Shown: positions 8,919 to 15,854 of the stretch, piece by piece
Layout: the number at the start of each line of letters is the position of its first letter
Position numbering within the stretch: position 1 is the first letter of the stretch
Source: Bacteroidales bacterium UBA2287
Lineage (GTDB): Bacteria; Bacteroidota; Bacteroidia; Bacteroidales; Tenuifilaceae
Length of the DNA stretch: 35,957 nt
Assembly: GCA_002345675.1 (NCBI GenBank)
Contig: DDWL01000068.1
Span: forward strand, 1-35,957
Reading direction: 5' to 3'
Notes under the pieces: generated by a model
Databases searched by the model: none
What the model was told of the DNA's origin: nothing
The model's input: the letters and a program-made list of their open reading frames with translations, nothing else
Translations under genes and position numbers: made by a program

Positions 8919-9440
8919 TTAACCAATCTCCTCGATACTTTCCTTCAACTCAGTTTCGTCCGATTTTACCTTCATGCTGGTTAGCTCATCGGCCGAAAAA
9001 ACAGAATCCATGTTAAGAATCATAATAAACTTCTCGTCGATATTTGCTACGCCATCAATAAACTCCGATTTGTATTTACTACCAATGCTTGGAGGTGGCA
9101 TAATTGCTCCTTTATCAATTTCGAGAACTGCTTGAACTGCATCGACAAGGGCTCCCACTTGAATTGTTTCGCCCTCCATTTCAATGTCGAGAACAATAAT
9201 ACAAGTGTTTGTTGTGTACTCGGTTGGTGTCATGCCAAACTTAATACGAGTGTCAATTACAGGAAGAACTGTTCCTCGAAGATTAATAACGCCTTTCATA
9301 TACTCGGGAGCGCGAGGCACTTCGGTTATACGAGTCATTTCAAGAATGTTTAGCACCTTCCCTACATGTGCAGCAAACTCTTCTTCCCCAAGTTTAAAGG
9401 AGAGGTATGAGTTAATTTTGGATAGATTGTCCTGATTCAT
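8919..9440 (-). CDS. cheW: CheW: chemotaxis coupling protein
   Basis: A single-domain CheW of 173 residues. It couples receptors to the CheA kinase in the signalling array. Typical motifs are the N-terminal YLSFKLGEEEFA strand, ITEVPRAPEYMKGVINLRGTVLPVIDTRIKF and a late DGVANIDEKFIMILN stretch. The C-terminal tail is acidic and slightly longer than usual. The start at ATG 9440 is supported by an AGGAGG sequence 7 bases upstream. The gene follows cheA by 33 bases. Confidence 0.96.
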   Translation of the reverse strand: MNQDNLSKINSYLSFKLGEEEFAAHVGKVLNILEMTRITEVPRAPEYMKGVINLRGTVLPVIDTRIKFGMTPTEYTTNTCIIVLDIEMEGETIQVGALVDAVQAVLEIDKGAIMPPPSIGSKYKSEFIDGVANIDEKFIMILNMDSVFSADELTSMKVKSDETELKESIEEIG

Positions 9441-9447
9441 TGTAAAT

Positions 9448-9453
9448 CCTCCT
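9448..9453 (-). promoter_or_regulatory. Consensus Shine-Dalgarno AGGAGG before cheW
   Basis: Read on the minus strand, AGGAGG lies 7 bases before the cheW ATG, the ideal spacing. It settles the cheW start. Most genes in this window have A-rich leaders without such a site, in line with the rare use of Shine-Dalgarno sequences known for Bacteroidota. Confidence 0.7.
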
Positions 9454-9473
9454 ATTTTGAGTTTTATTATTTA

Positions 9474-11546
9474 CTATTCGTTAACGATTTTTTCAATTTT
9501 AAATGCCTCGTGCTGAGCAAAGGTTTTAATAATTTTGTTGGTATCCATTACAAGGGCAACTGTTCCGTCGCCAAGTATGGTTGCTCCCGAAATTATATCC
9601 TGATTTTTGTAATGCTTTCCAAGGGGTTTAAGTACTGCCTGGTACTCGCCAACAACTGTGTCGACAATAAGACCAACGCTTTTTTCCTCAAAATTTACAA
9701 CAATTACCTGCTCCCAGTGCAATGAACTCTCGGGAAGGCTAAACTCCTTTCGGAAGTAGAAGAAAGGCACCTGTTTACCATCGAGAACAACTACGTTGTT
9801 AAATGTACTTGTAACCTTGGCGTGCTCCACAGCAAATATTTTATCGACCACCGAAAGTGGAATAATAAAGTGAGTATCGTCAACTTTAACAAGTAATCCA
9901 TCGATAATTGAAAGTGTAAGAGGGAGCTTAATGGTTATTGTTGTGCCAACTCCTGGCTCCGAATCAATTTCCACTTCGCCACGAATGTCGGCAATTTTAC
10001 GCTTTACCACATCCATACCAACTCCACGCCCCGACACATCGGTTACCTGCTTGGCCGTGCTAAAGCCAGGAAGAAAAACCAAGTCGAGAACCTCGCGACG
10101 GGTTAGCTTTCGGTCGGCGGTTATTATTCCTTTGGCTATTGCTTTTTCGGTTATAACAGCCGAATCGATTCCTGCGCCATCGTCGGAAATTTGGATCATT
10201 ACGTTAGCACCAGAATAAAATGCCTTTAGGGTTATTTTACCTTGCTTTGGCTTCCCCCTTTTTACACGTATTTCGTTATCCTCAATTCCGTGGTCGAGGC
10301 TATTTCGAAGTATGTGCATTAGTGGATCGGCTAAACTTTCAATTATAGTTTTATCGAGTTCGGTTTCGGCACCTTCGGTAACAAAAACCACATCTTTTCC
10401 AAGTTCGTTCGAGAGGTCGCGTACAAGCCGTTGGAAACGTGTAAGCATATTCTCAATGGGAATAAGCACAATGCTAAATGCAGTATCGCGAAGTTGACGA
10501 GATAACTTTTGAACGTTTTCGGCAATTGGAAGTAACCCAGCAATACCATTTTGCTCGGCAAAAAGGCTTAACCGAGCCTGTGTGGTAACCAGTTCCGAAA
10601 CAAGATTCATAAGTAAGTCGAGTTTATCGGACGAAACTCGAATGCTACTTATTGTTGTGTCCTTGGAATTTAACTTTTCCTTCTTTATAACATTTGCAAC
10701 GTTAAGATTTTGCCTACGAGAAGCATCGTCGATAAGCTTAAGCACTGCGGTTAAGCCAATATCGCGCTGTACGCGACCTAAGTTTTGAATATCGGCAACA
10801 AACGATAGATCTTTTAGCAGGTTTGTATCGGCTATTTTTTGAATTTCGATATTCGATTCGTCTTCAACAAAAATAAATACATCGCTAATTGAGTTAACCA
10901 CCTCGCTGGTAACAACAATTGCCTCCCAGTATGTGTAGCAATGCTCAGGGTTCATTTCCGAAAGTTTCGGAATTCGGTTTAAGTGCGAAATTACAAGGGC
11001 TTTACCATTGGCGTGAAGCTCGTCGAGAAGGTAAAGCGGATTGGTTCCGTTATTAAATATTTCCTTTACTGGCTCAAACAAAACGTAGTATGTGTGCTCA
11101 ACTTCGTTGCTTACACTTACAGCAGCTGCTTTGGAAGTTTTAGGCTCCTTAGCAACTTCCACTGGCTTGTCCTGCGATATTAACTTAGCTACCTTGCCTA
11201 AAAGGTTGTCGTGGTTAGCTTTAACCATAGGGTCGTTAATGCTATCCTCGTTTAGCAGCACCTTAAGGTGGTCAACCGACGCAAGCGTTACGTCTAATAT
11301 CTCTCTGGTAACCTGCAATTTACCTCCTCGAATGAGGTCGTAAATGGTTTCCATTTCGTGGGTAAATGCATCGATTAAATCGAAGCCAAACATTGAACTA
11401 TTGCCCTTTAGGGTATGCATAACCCTAAAAACCTGCTGTATCAACGATACGTCGTTGGGATCCTCCTCTAGGGCAAGAAGCGCTTTTTCCAAACCTTCGA
11501 GAAGGTCGGTAGCTTCTTCAATAAATTTCTTCTTGAAGTTGTCCAT
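9474..11546 (-). CDS. cheA: CheA: chemotaxis histidine kinase
   Basis: The central kinase of the pathway, 690 residues. The HPt (P1) domain at 1-105 carries phospho-acceptor H44 in MHTLKGNSSMFGF. A P2-like regulator-binding domain spans about 150-235. A dimerization region (about 300-360), the ATPase domain (about 365-540: H411/N415/D418/H419, D455-D456-G457, GRGVGMD at 506-512) and a CheW-like P5 domain (about 545-685) follow. All catalytic motifs are intact. Its ATG overlaps the cheY stop by one base (TAATG), so translation is likely coupled to CheY. CheW follows after 33 bases. Phosphate would go to CheY, CheB and perhaps the stand-alone receiver. Confidence 0.97.
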   Translation of the reverse strand: MDNFKKKFIEEATDLLEGLEKALLALEEDPNDVSLIQQVFRVMHTLKGNSSMFGFDLIDAFTHEMETIYDLIRGGKLQVTREILDVTLASVDHLKVLLNEDSINDPMVKANHDNLLGKVAKLISQDKPVEVAKEPKTSKAAAVSVSNEVEHTYYVLFEPVKEIFNNGTNPLYLLDELHANGKALVISHLNRIPKLSEMNPEHCYTYWEAIVVTSEVVNSISDVFIFVEDESNIEIQKIADTNLLKDLSFVADIQNLGRVQRDIGLTAVLKLIDDASRRQNLNVANVIKKEKLNSKDTTISSIRVSSDKLDLLMNLVSELVTTQARLSLFAEQNGIAGLLPIAENVQKLSRQLRDTAFSIVLIPIENMLTRFQRLVRDLSNELGKDVVFVTEGAETELDKTIIESLADPLMHILRNSLDHGIEDNEIRVKRGKPKQGKITLKAFYSGANVMIQISDDGAGIDSAVITEKAIAKGIITADRKLTRREVLDLVFLPGFSTAKQVTDVSGRGVGMDVVKRKIADIRGEVEIDSEPGVGTTITIKLPLTLSIIDGLLVKVDDTHFIIPLSVVDKIFAVEHAKVTSTFNNVVVLDGKQVPFFYFRKEFSLPESSLHWEQVIVVNFEEKSVGLIVDTVVGEYQAVLKPLGKHYKNQDIISGATILGDGTVALVMDTNKIIKTFAQHEAFKIEKIVNE

Positions 11547-11911
11547 TATCGTAATACTTTACTTAGTGCAGCAATAAGCTTAGCAGGAACAAAAGGCTTA
11601 ATAATCCAACCGGTAGCCCCGGCATCTTTTGCTTCCATTTTCTTAGCCGCTTGCGATTCGGTAGTAAGAAAAAGAATTGGCACCCTATGGTAATCGGGCA
11701 TTTTACGAACCTCTTTTATTAGGGTAATGCCATCCATTTCGGGCATGTGCAGGTCGGTTATTATTAAATCGATGTTTTGCCCGTTAAGAAATCGAATTGC
11801 ATCGGTACCATCAATAGCTATTAGAACGTTGTAGCCTTCGTTCTCGAGCGTAAAGCTGACTACTTCGCGAATGCTTTCGGAATCGTCAACAATCAGTATG
11901 GTTTTTGCCAT
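11546..11911 (-). CDS. cheY: CheY-type single-domain response regulator
   Basis: A 121-residue receiver domain without an output domain. It has the acidic pair D9-D10, phospho-acceptor D53 (ITDLHMPEMDG), the switch Thr in LFLTTE and the conserved Lys in IIKPF. It is the direct CheA target by position, since its stop overlaps the cheA ATG by one base. Its output target is unknown, as no flagellar switch gene is nearby. It begins at ATG 11911, 12 bases after the STAS gene. Confidence 0.93.
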   Translation of the reverse strand: MAKTILIVDDSESIREVVSFTLENEGYNVLIAIDGTDAIRFLNGQNIDLIITDLHMPEMDGITLIKEVRKMPDYHRVPILFLTTESQAAKKMEAKDAGATGWIIKPFVPAKLIAALSKVLR

Positions 11912-11923
11912 TTTATGTAAGTA

Positions 11924-12271
11924 TTATTGTTTTGCACTCAAATTAATAAATTCGCTAAAGCCAGTTTTTTCGAGAAGCTGACGCTGCTCTTCGGACAACT
12001 TTAGTTCAATTGTAGTGGGCTTGCCCATTTCCTTTGCATCCCAGTAAAACCTTTGAATAAGCTGAATTCCGGTTATATCAATGGATTCAACATTATTAAC
12101 TTTTAGGGCGAAAGCCTTTTGTTTGTTAAGGTTTTCGAGCAGAAAATCCCTTAATTGCACTGCATAATCGATGGTTAATTCGCCTTGAAGAGATAGCACT
12201 GTTGCTGTATCGCTACCCGAACCGCCTTTTGCGGGAATCGATTTTAGTGTTATTTTCTGATTTCGTGCCAT
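11924..12271 (-). CDS. STAS-domain protein (anti-sigma-antagonist-like)
   Basis: A 115-residue single STAS domain. The segment ESIDITGIQLIQ (62-73) matches the SpoIIAA D-x-S/T-G loop, with T67 at the phosphorylatable position. STAS domains of this type switch partners by Ser/Thr phosphorylation, usually with an RsbW-like kinase. No such kinase is visible here, apart from the unusual HATPase protein at 5659-6561. It sits between the CheZ-like gene (21-base gap) and cheY (12-base gap), clearly inside the operon. A structural or adaptor role in the array is possible but unproven. Confidence 0.85.
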   Translation of the reverse strand: MARNQKITLKSIPAKGGSGSDTATVLSLQGELTIDYAVQLRDFLLENLNKQKAFALKVNNVESIDITGIQLIQRFYWDAKEMGKPTTIELKLSEEQRQLLEKTGFSEFINLSAKQ

Positions 12272-12292
12272 TTTATGGTTTTGCTTAATGGT

Positions 12293-14113
12293 TTAAAAAA
12301 ATTCTACATTATCGTCGTCGGTTTCCTCGGGTTTTGCTTCCTCGAAAAATTCAGAATTATCGTTTGAAGATACAACCTTATCGTGAATTTCGTGCTCGCT
12401 TGCCATTGTGTAAAGGCTTTTTATTTTTTTTAGATTTTCGTCCCTTTCAATTTGCTCCTGCTCCGACTCCAGTTTAAGCTTGTTGTGTATTAGGTTTAAC
12501 TCGCTAATAATTTTAACAATATTAGTATCGAAAAAATCGTAGTACTTAACCTTTTTAACCGATTCGCGAACATCGTTCGAAATAGAATGGCTTATTTTAT
12601 GGTTTTGGTCGAGTAGGTATTGAATTCGAATATTCTTTTCGCTAAGCGTTGAAATTATGCTATTCATGCTTTTTGAGGCAAGGGCAAACGATCCAGTTTT
12701 CTGAAGAGTCGATTCGTAAAGCGTTGTGTTCTCTAAAAGTTTCGAACCAATTTTTTGAATGTTTAGAAAGACGTTTTGAATAGTCTCTTCAAATTTAATA
12801 ACATCGTTAAAAAGCGAAAGCAGATTGCTAACCGATTCTCCTAAGTCGGGGTTAGTTGTACCCGATGCCGCGCTATTGGTTTTTTCAATTACCCTTTTAA
12901 GCTCCTCAATCGACGACTTTAGGTCGCGCATACCGTTCGAGGTATTGTCAATTGAACCGTTAAGCAAGTCGAGCGAACTGGTGTAGCTTTTACCCGCTTT
13001 TAAAAAGTTAGAGAGCACGTCGGCCGACGATTCGAGTTTTAGGAGCAACTTTTGTAGTTGCAGTTCCTCGTTATTGTCGTTTGAAACGCTGTAAAGTAGG
13101 CACATTTGCGAAATGGTGGTCATGTCGTCGCCAAGCGCAAGAAATCGTTCGGTAATTTTTTCGATTGCTTGCTGGTATTCCTTGTTGGCTCGTATAAGCT
13201 GTGCCGACTGAAGTCCTGCAATGTCGCGAATGCGGCTAACAAGTTGGCTATCCTCCTCGGAAAGCGAGTTTACATTAGCATTTGAGGCTTGCTGCAGTTC
13301 GCCAAGCAATCGCTTCTGCGTTGCCTGTATATGCTCCATTTTCTGACGAATAATGTCGTGGTACTGGAGGTTGGTAACTATATCGGCAATACTGTTCGAT
13401 GTGCTTTTAGTTTTGGCTGTTAGCTCAGGAATTTGCATCGAAGCCTCTTCGTGCTTTTCGGCAAAAAGAATTATTCCGTAGTGAATGTGGTTTAGTATCG
13501 AGTCGAGATCGTGTATATTTCTATTCCCAAAGCCATTAAATGCATCGATGGTTTGGCGCACTAACTCCTTTAGCCCCGAAAGGTTCGTTTCGTTCTGAAA
13601 ACTTACAGTTTTAAACTCGTTAATTAAAGCATTAAGCTGAATAAGAGCGTCTTCAATAGAATTTATAACATTGGGAACCGAAGTTGAACTCGAAATTTTA
13701 ATATTTGCCGACAGGAGCTTAAGGCTCATTAAGTCCTGGTTAAGGTTTTTAAGGGGCAAAAACAAATTATCGAGCTGGTGATCCATTTCCTTTAGCAGGG
13801 CAATGCTTTCTTGCAGCAACTTCGAAAAGCCCATTTGGCTTGTTTTAAGCTCTCGGTACAAATCCTCGAGGTTTGCGATTAAATCGCCAAGCTGCGTTTC
13901 GGTAAGCGACTGAAAAATTTCGGTGGCATTTTCGGAAATTGCCTTCGACTGCTTATAGTAGCCCTTAAAGTCGGCATTAAGCCCCAGAAAATCGTCGGAC
14001 GAGCACTGGTGCAGCTCTCCAATTTGGGTGTCGATTCGAGAAAATATTTCGATAACCTCGTTTAAAAAGAGGTTTGTAATGTGTTTTGGGTTAATATTTG
14101 GGTTTTGCTCCAT
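12293..14113 (-). CDS. Large coiled-coil chemosensory protein with CheZ-like motif
   Basis: A soluble, almost entirely helical protein of 606 residues from ATG 14113 (a TTG two codons upstream is less likely). It has no membrane segment or signal peptide and an acidic C-terminal tail ending EFF. At about 249-262 the segment LQYHDIIRQKMEHI resembles the CheZ phosphatase signature FQDLTGQVIKRM, with D253 and Q257 at the D-x-x-x-Q spacing of E. coli CheZ D143/Q147. A second copy, VKYYDFFDTNIVKI (522-535), has the Asp (D526) but Thr in place of Gln. This suggests a duplicated helical domain with one active and one degenerate site. It may be a CheY-P phosphatase or a receptor-like helical protein without the MCP hairpin tip. 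It is the second gene of the operon, 32 bases after the first receiver gene. Function is inferred from motif and context. Confidence 0.7.
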   Translation of the reverse strand: MEQNPNINPKHITNLFLNEVIEIFSRIDTQIGELHQCSSDDFLGLNADFKGYYKQSKAISENATEIFQSLTETQLGDLIANLEDLYRELKTSQMGFSKLLQESIALLKEMDHQLDNLFLPLKNLNQDLMSLKLLSANIKISSSTSVPNVINSIEDALIQLNALINEFKTVSFQNETNLSGLKELVRQTIDAFNGFGNRNIHDLDSILNHIHYGIILFAEKHEEASMQIPELTAKTKSTSNSIADIVTNLQYHDIIRQKMEHIQATQKRLLGELQQASNANVNSLSEEDSQLVSRIRDIAGLQSAQLIRANKEYQQAIEKITERFLALGDDMTTISQMCLLYSVSNDNNEELQLQKLLLKLESSADVLSNFLKAGKSYTSSLDLLNGSIDNTSNGMRDLKSSIEELKRVIEKTNSAASGTTNPDLGESVSNLLSLFNDVIKFEETIQNVFLNIQKIGSKLLENTTLYESTLQKTGSFALASKSMNSIISTLSEKNIRIQYLLDQNHKISHSISNDVRESVKKVKYYDFFDTNIVKIISELNLIHNKLKLESEQEQIERDENLKKIKSLYTMASEHEIHDKVVSSNDNSEFFEEAKPEETDDDNVEFF

Positions 14114-14145
14114 TATCAAATGAGTTTTTGGTCACCCTTGGCACT

Positions 14146-14496
14146 TTAAATATGCTTAATTTTTTCGAGAAAAAGAGAAATTTCAATTGGTTTTGAGAAA
14201 TAATGCTTTGCGCCAAGTGCAATGCACTCCTGAGCCGTTTCGTTACTGCTAATTGCAGACACAACAACAATGGGGATATCCGAGAATTTCTCCATCGACT
14301 TAATTTGCTTTAAAAAATCGAAGCCGTTAACCTCGGGCATCATTAAATCGAGCACTACAAGTGTTGGCTTATTTTTTTCGATAATTTTAAATGCTTCGCG
14401 TGCACCAAATGCTGTTAGAGTGTTGTAACCTTCCTCCTTCAGGATTGCTTCCATAAGTATTTGGTTTGTAGCCGAATCGTCAACAATTAGAATCAT
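14146..14496 (-). CDS. Stand-alone receiver (CheY-like) protein, first gene of the operon
   Basis: A 116-residue receiver domain with the acidic pair D6-D7, phospho-acceptor D50 (VVLDLMMPEVNG), the switch Ser in VVVSAISS and the conserved Lys in FSKPI. There is no output domain. It is the first gene of the chemosensory run, starting at ATG 14496 with a promoter candidate immediately upstream. With the second receiver CheY at 11546-11911, the locus has two soluble phosphate acceptors; one could act as a phosphate sink, which is inference. Confidence 0.9.
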   Translation of the reverse strand: MILIVDDSATNQILMEAILKEEGYNTLTAFGAREAFKIIEKNKPTLVVLDLMMPEVNGFDFLKQIKSMEKFSDIPIVVVSAISSNETAQECIALGAKHYFSKPIEISLFLEKIKHI

Positions 14497-14537
14497 TATG
14501 CTGTGTATTAATTTTTACTCGAAATTTAATAATACAT

Positions 14538-14569
14538 CAAAAATAGGTTTAATATGTTTTCAGGGCAAT
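14538..14569 (-). promoter_or_regulatory. Bacteroidota-type promoter of the chemosensory operon
   Basis: On the minus strand a -7 box TATTTTTG (14538-14545) matches the Bacteroidota consensus TAnnTTTG. It is preceded at a 20-base spacing by ATTG (14566-14569), which contains the TTG of the -33 element. Transcription would start about 35 bases before the ATG at 14496. Confidence 0.5.
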
Positions 14570-14601
14570 ATTTATTGAATGAGGTTGCTTACCCAAAAAA
14601 G

Positions 14602-14615
14602 ATGATTTAGATCAT
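14602..14615. promoter_or_regulatory. FNR-like palindromic operator candidate
   Basis: The 14-mer ATGATTTAGATCAT consists of 5-bp inverted half-sites ATGAT/ATCAT separated by 4 bases, the geometry of the FNR consensus TTGAT-N4-ATCAA. It lies 115 bases before the Crp/Fnr gene start and about 60-70 bases upstream of the chemosensory promoter. It could be a site for that regulator; this is inferred from position and symmetry. Confidence 0.45.
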
Positions 14616-14660
14616 TACCTGTGTAATTCTTTTTACTAACTTAGCCAAAGCGATTAGTTA

Positions 14661-14694
14661 AGCATTGGCTTAATAAGTGATGATTACCAATGCA
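14661..14694. repeat. Inverted repeat GCATTGG / CCAATGC upstream of the Crp/Fnr gene
   Basis: AGCATTGGC (14661-14669) and TACCAATGCA (14685-14694) hold 7-bp inverted arms about 18 bases apart, in the leader of the Crp/Fnr gene. Both words recur together upstream of the hybrid kinase (18544-18584). This may be a shared operator or a leader hairpin. Confidence 0.4.
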
Positions 14695-14729
14695 TTGCCC
14701 TTAACTACAACCCTAAACCGACCTTATAT

Positions 14730-15425
14730 ATGGAAATCCAGCATACCAATTCCGACACAATTATAGATAATCCCCTGCTATTTTTTGAGCAGATACTGTC
14801 AGCCGACGAAATGTCGCTTCTTATTTCTTCATCAAACAGGGTCGATTATACACGTAAAGATATAATTATTAAGCAAAACACAAGAGTTTCGCATATTCCT
14901 TTTATTTTAAGCGGATTAGTAAAGGTTACCCGCGAAATGCGAAAGGGGAAAACAATAATTCTACGAATTGAAAAACCACAAACTTTTCTTGGCCTAACAT
15001 CGGTATATGGTAGCGAAACCTACGAGTACTCGGCAGTTGCCATTGAGCCCAGTTCAATTCTTTTTATCGATTCACAGGCATTAAAAAAAATAATTGAGGG
15101 GAACGGAGTTTTTGCCTTTGAGCTAATTCAGCGGCTTAGCCAACGAAGCCTTTTCAACACCAGCCGACTTACAAGTCTGCTTTACAAGCAGTTGCCAGGA
15201 AGGGTTGCCGATATTATCCTGTACTTTTCGGAGGATATTTTTGAAAGTCAAACTTTTCACTTTCCGCTAACTCGCCAGGAACTGGCCGAACTGGCAGGCA
15301 CAACAAAGGAAAGTTTTATACGAACCCTGTCGGAGTTTAAAAACGACAGAATTATTGAAATGGAAAAAAACCAGCTTACCATTTCGAGTATGAATATTAT
15401 TAAAACGTTAAGTCGGTTAGGATAA
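14730..15425 (+). CDS. Crp/Fnr family transcriptional regulator
   Basis: A 231-residue regulator with an N-terminal cyclic-nucleotide-binding-type beta-roll (about 20-125), a dimerization helix (about 126-150) and a C-terminal winged helix (about 178-230). The recognition helix TTKESFIRTL (191-200) keeps Glu194 and Arg198, which correspond to the E and R that contact the GA step in Crp/Fnr sites. The protein contains no cysteine, so it cannot carry an Fnr iron-sulfur cluster; its effector is unknown. It starts at ATG 14730 and is divergent from the chemosensory operon. A receiver gene follows 34 bases downstream. It may control the operon and itself; this is inference from the palindrome at 14602. 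Confidence 0.92.
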   Translation: MEIQHTNSDTIIDNPLLFFEQILSADEMSLLISSSNRVDYTRKDIIIKQNTRVSHIPFILSGLVKVTREMRKGKTIILRIEKPQTFLGLTSVYGSETYEYSAVAIEPSSILFIDSQALKKIIEGNGVFAFELIQRLSQRSLFNTSRLTSLLYKQLPGRVADIILYFSEDIFESQTFHFPLTRQELAELAGTTKESFIRTLSEFKNDRIIEMEKNQLTISSMNIIKTLSRLG

Positions 15426-15459
15426 TTTGCTATATTGCGGCCGAGCTAATGCAAATAAA

Positions 15460-15846
15460 ATGAATACTGAAAGCCCTTACCGAATTTTAATTGTTGATGA
15501 TATTTTTGTAAACCGTTTACTTATAAAGGAAATGGTTAAAAAAATTGGGGCAACATGCTTCGAAGCCCAAAATGGCAAAGAGGCAATAGCTATTTTGCTA
15601 AAAGAAACTATCGATATTGTGCTTATGGATATTGAAATGCCAGTAATGAATGGCTTAGAAACAACAAAGTATATTCGCGAAAGTGCCCCAATATCGAAAC
15701 GAAATGTTCCAATTATAGCCCTTACAGCTCATAACCCCGCTACTTTTTTCAACGATTTTACCGACGCAGGTTTCGACCAGCTAATGACTAAACCCTACTC
15801 TGTTGACAAGGTTTTAAACCTTATTCACGAGGTTTGTAAGAAGTAG
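15460..15846 (+). CDS. Single-domain response regulator
   Basis: A 128-residue receiver from ATG 15460; an upstream in-frame TTG at 15427 is less likely. It has the acidic pair D13-D14, phospho-acceptor D57 (VLMDIEMPVMNG), the switch Thr in IIALTAH and the conserved Lys in MTKPY. There is no output domain. The sequence resembles receivers attached to hybrid kinases. Its end is only 8 bases from the end of the convergent hybrid kinase gene, a plausible partner. It follows the Crp/Fnr gene and is probably co-transcribed with it. Confidence 0.88.
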   Translation: MNTESPYRILIVDDIFVNRLLIKEMVKKIGATCFEAQNGKEAIAILLKETIDIVLMDIEMPVMNGLETTKYIRESAPISKRNVPIIALTAHNPATFFNDFTDAGFDQLMTKPYSVDKVLNLIHEVCKK

Positions 15847-15854
15847 TTAGCCAT

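Noticed and set aside
12293..14113. Classical methyl-accepting chemotaxis protein
   Set aside because: No membrane helices, no HAMP domain and no conserved hairpin-tip sequence; the CheZ-like motif is the better match.
14637..14644. TAACTTAG as -7 box of the Crp/Fnr gene
   Set aside because: One mismatch in the key TTTG and no -33 TTG at the right spacing.
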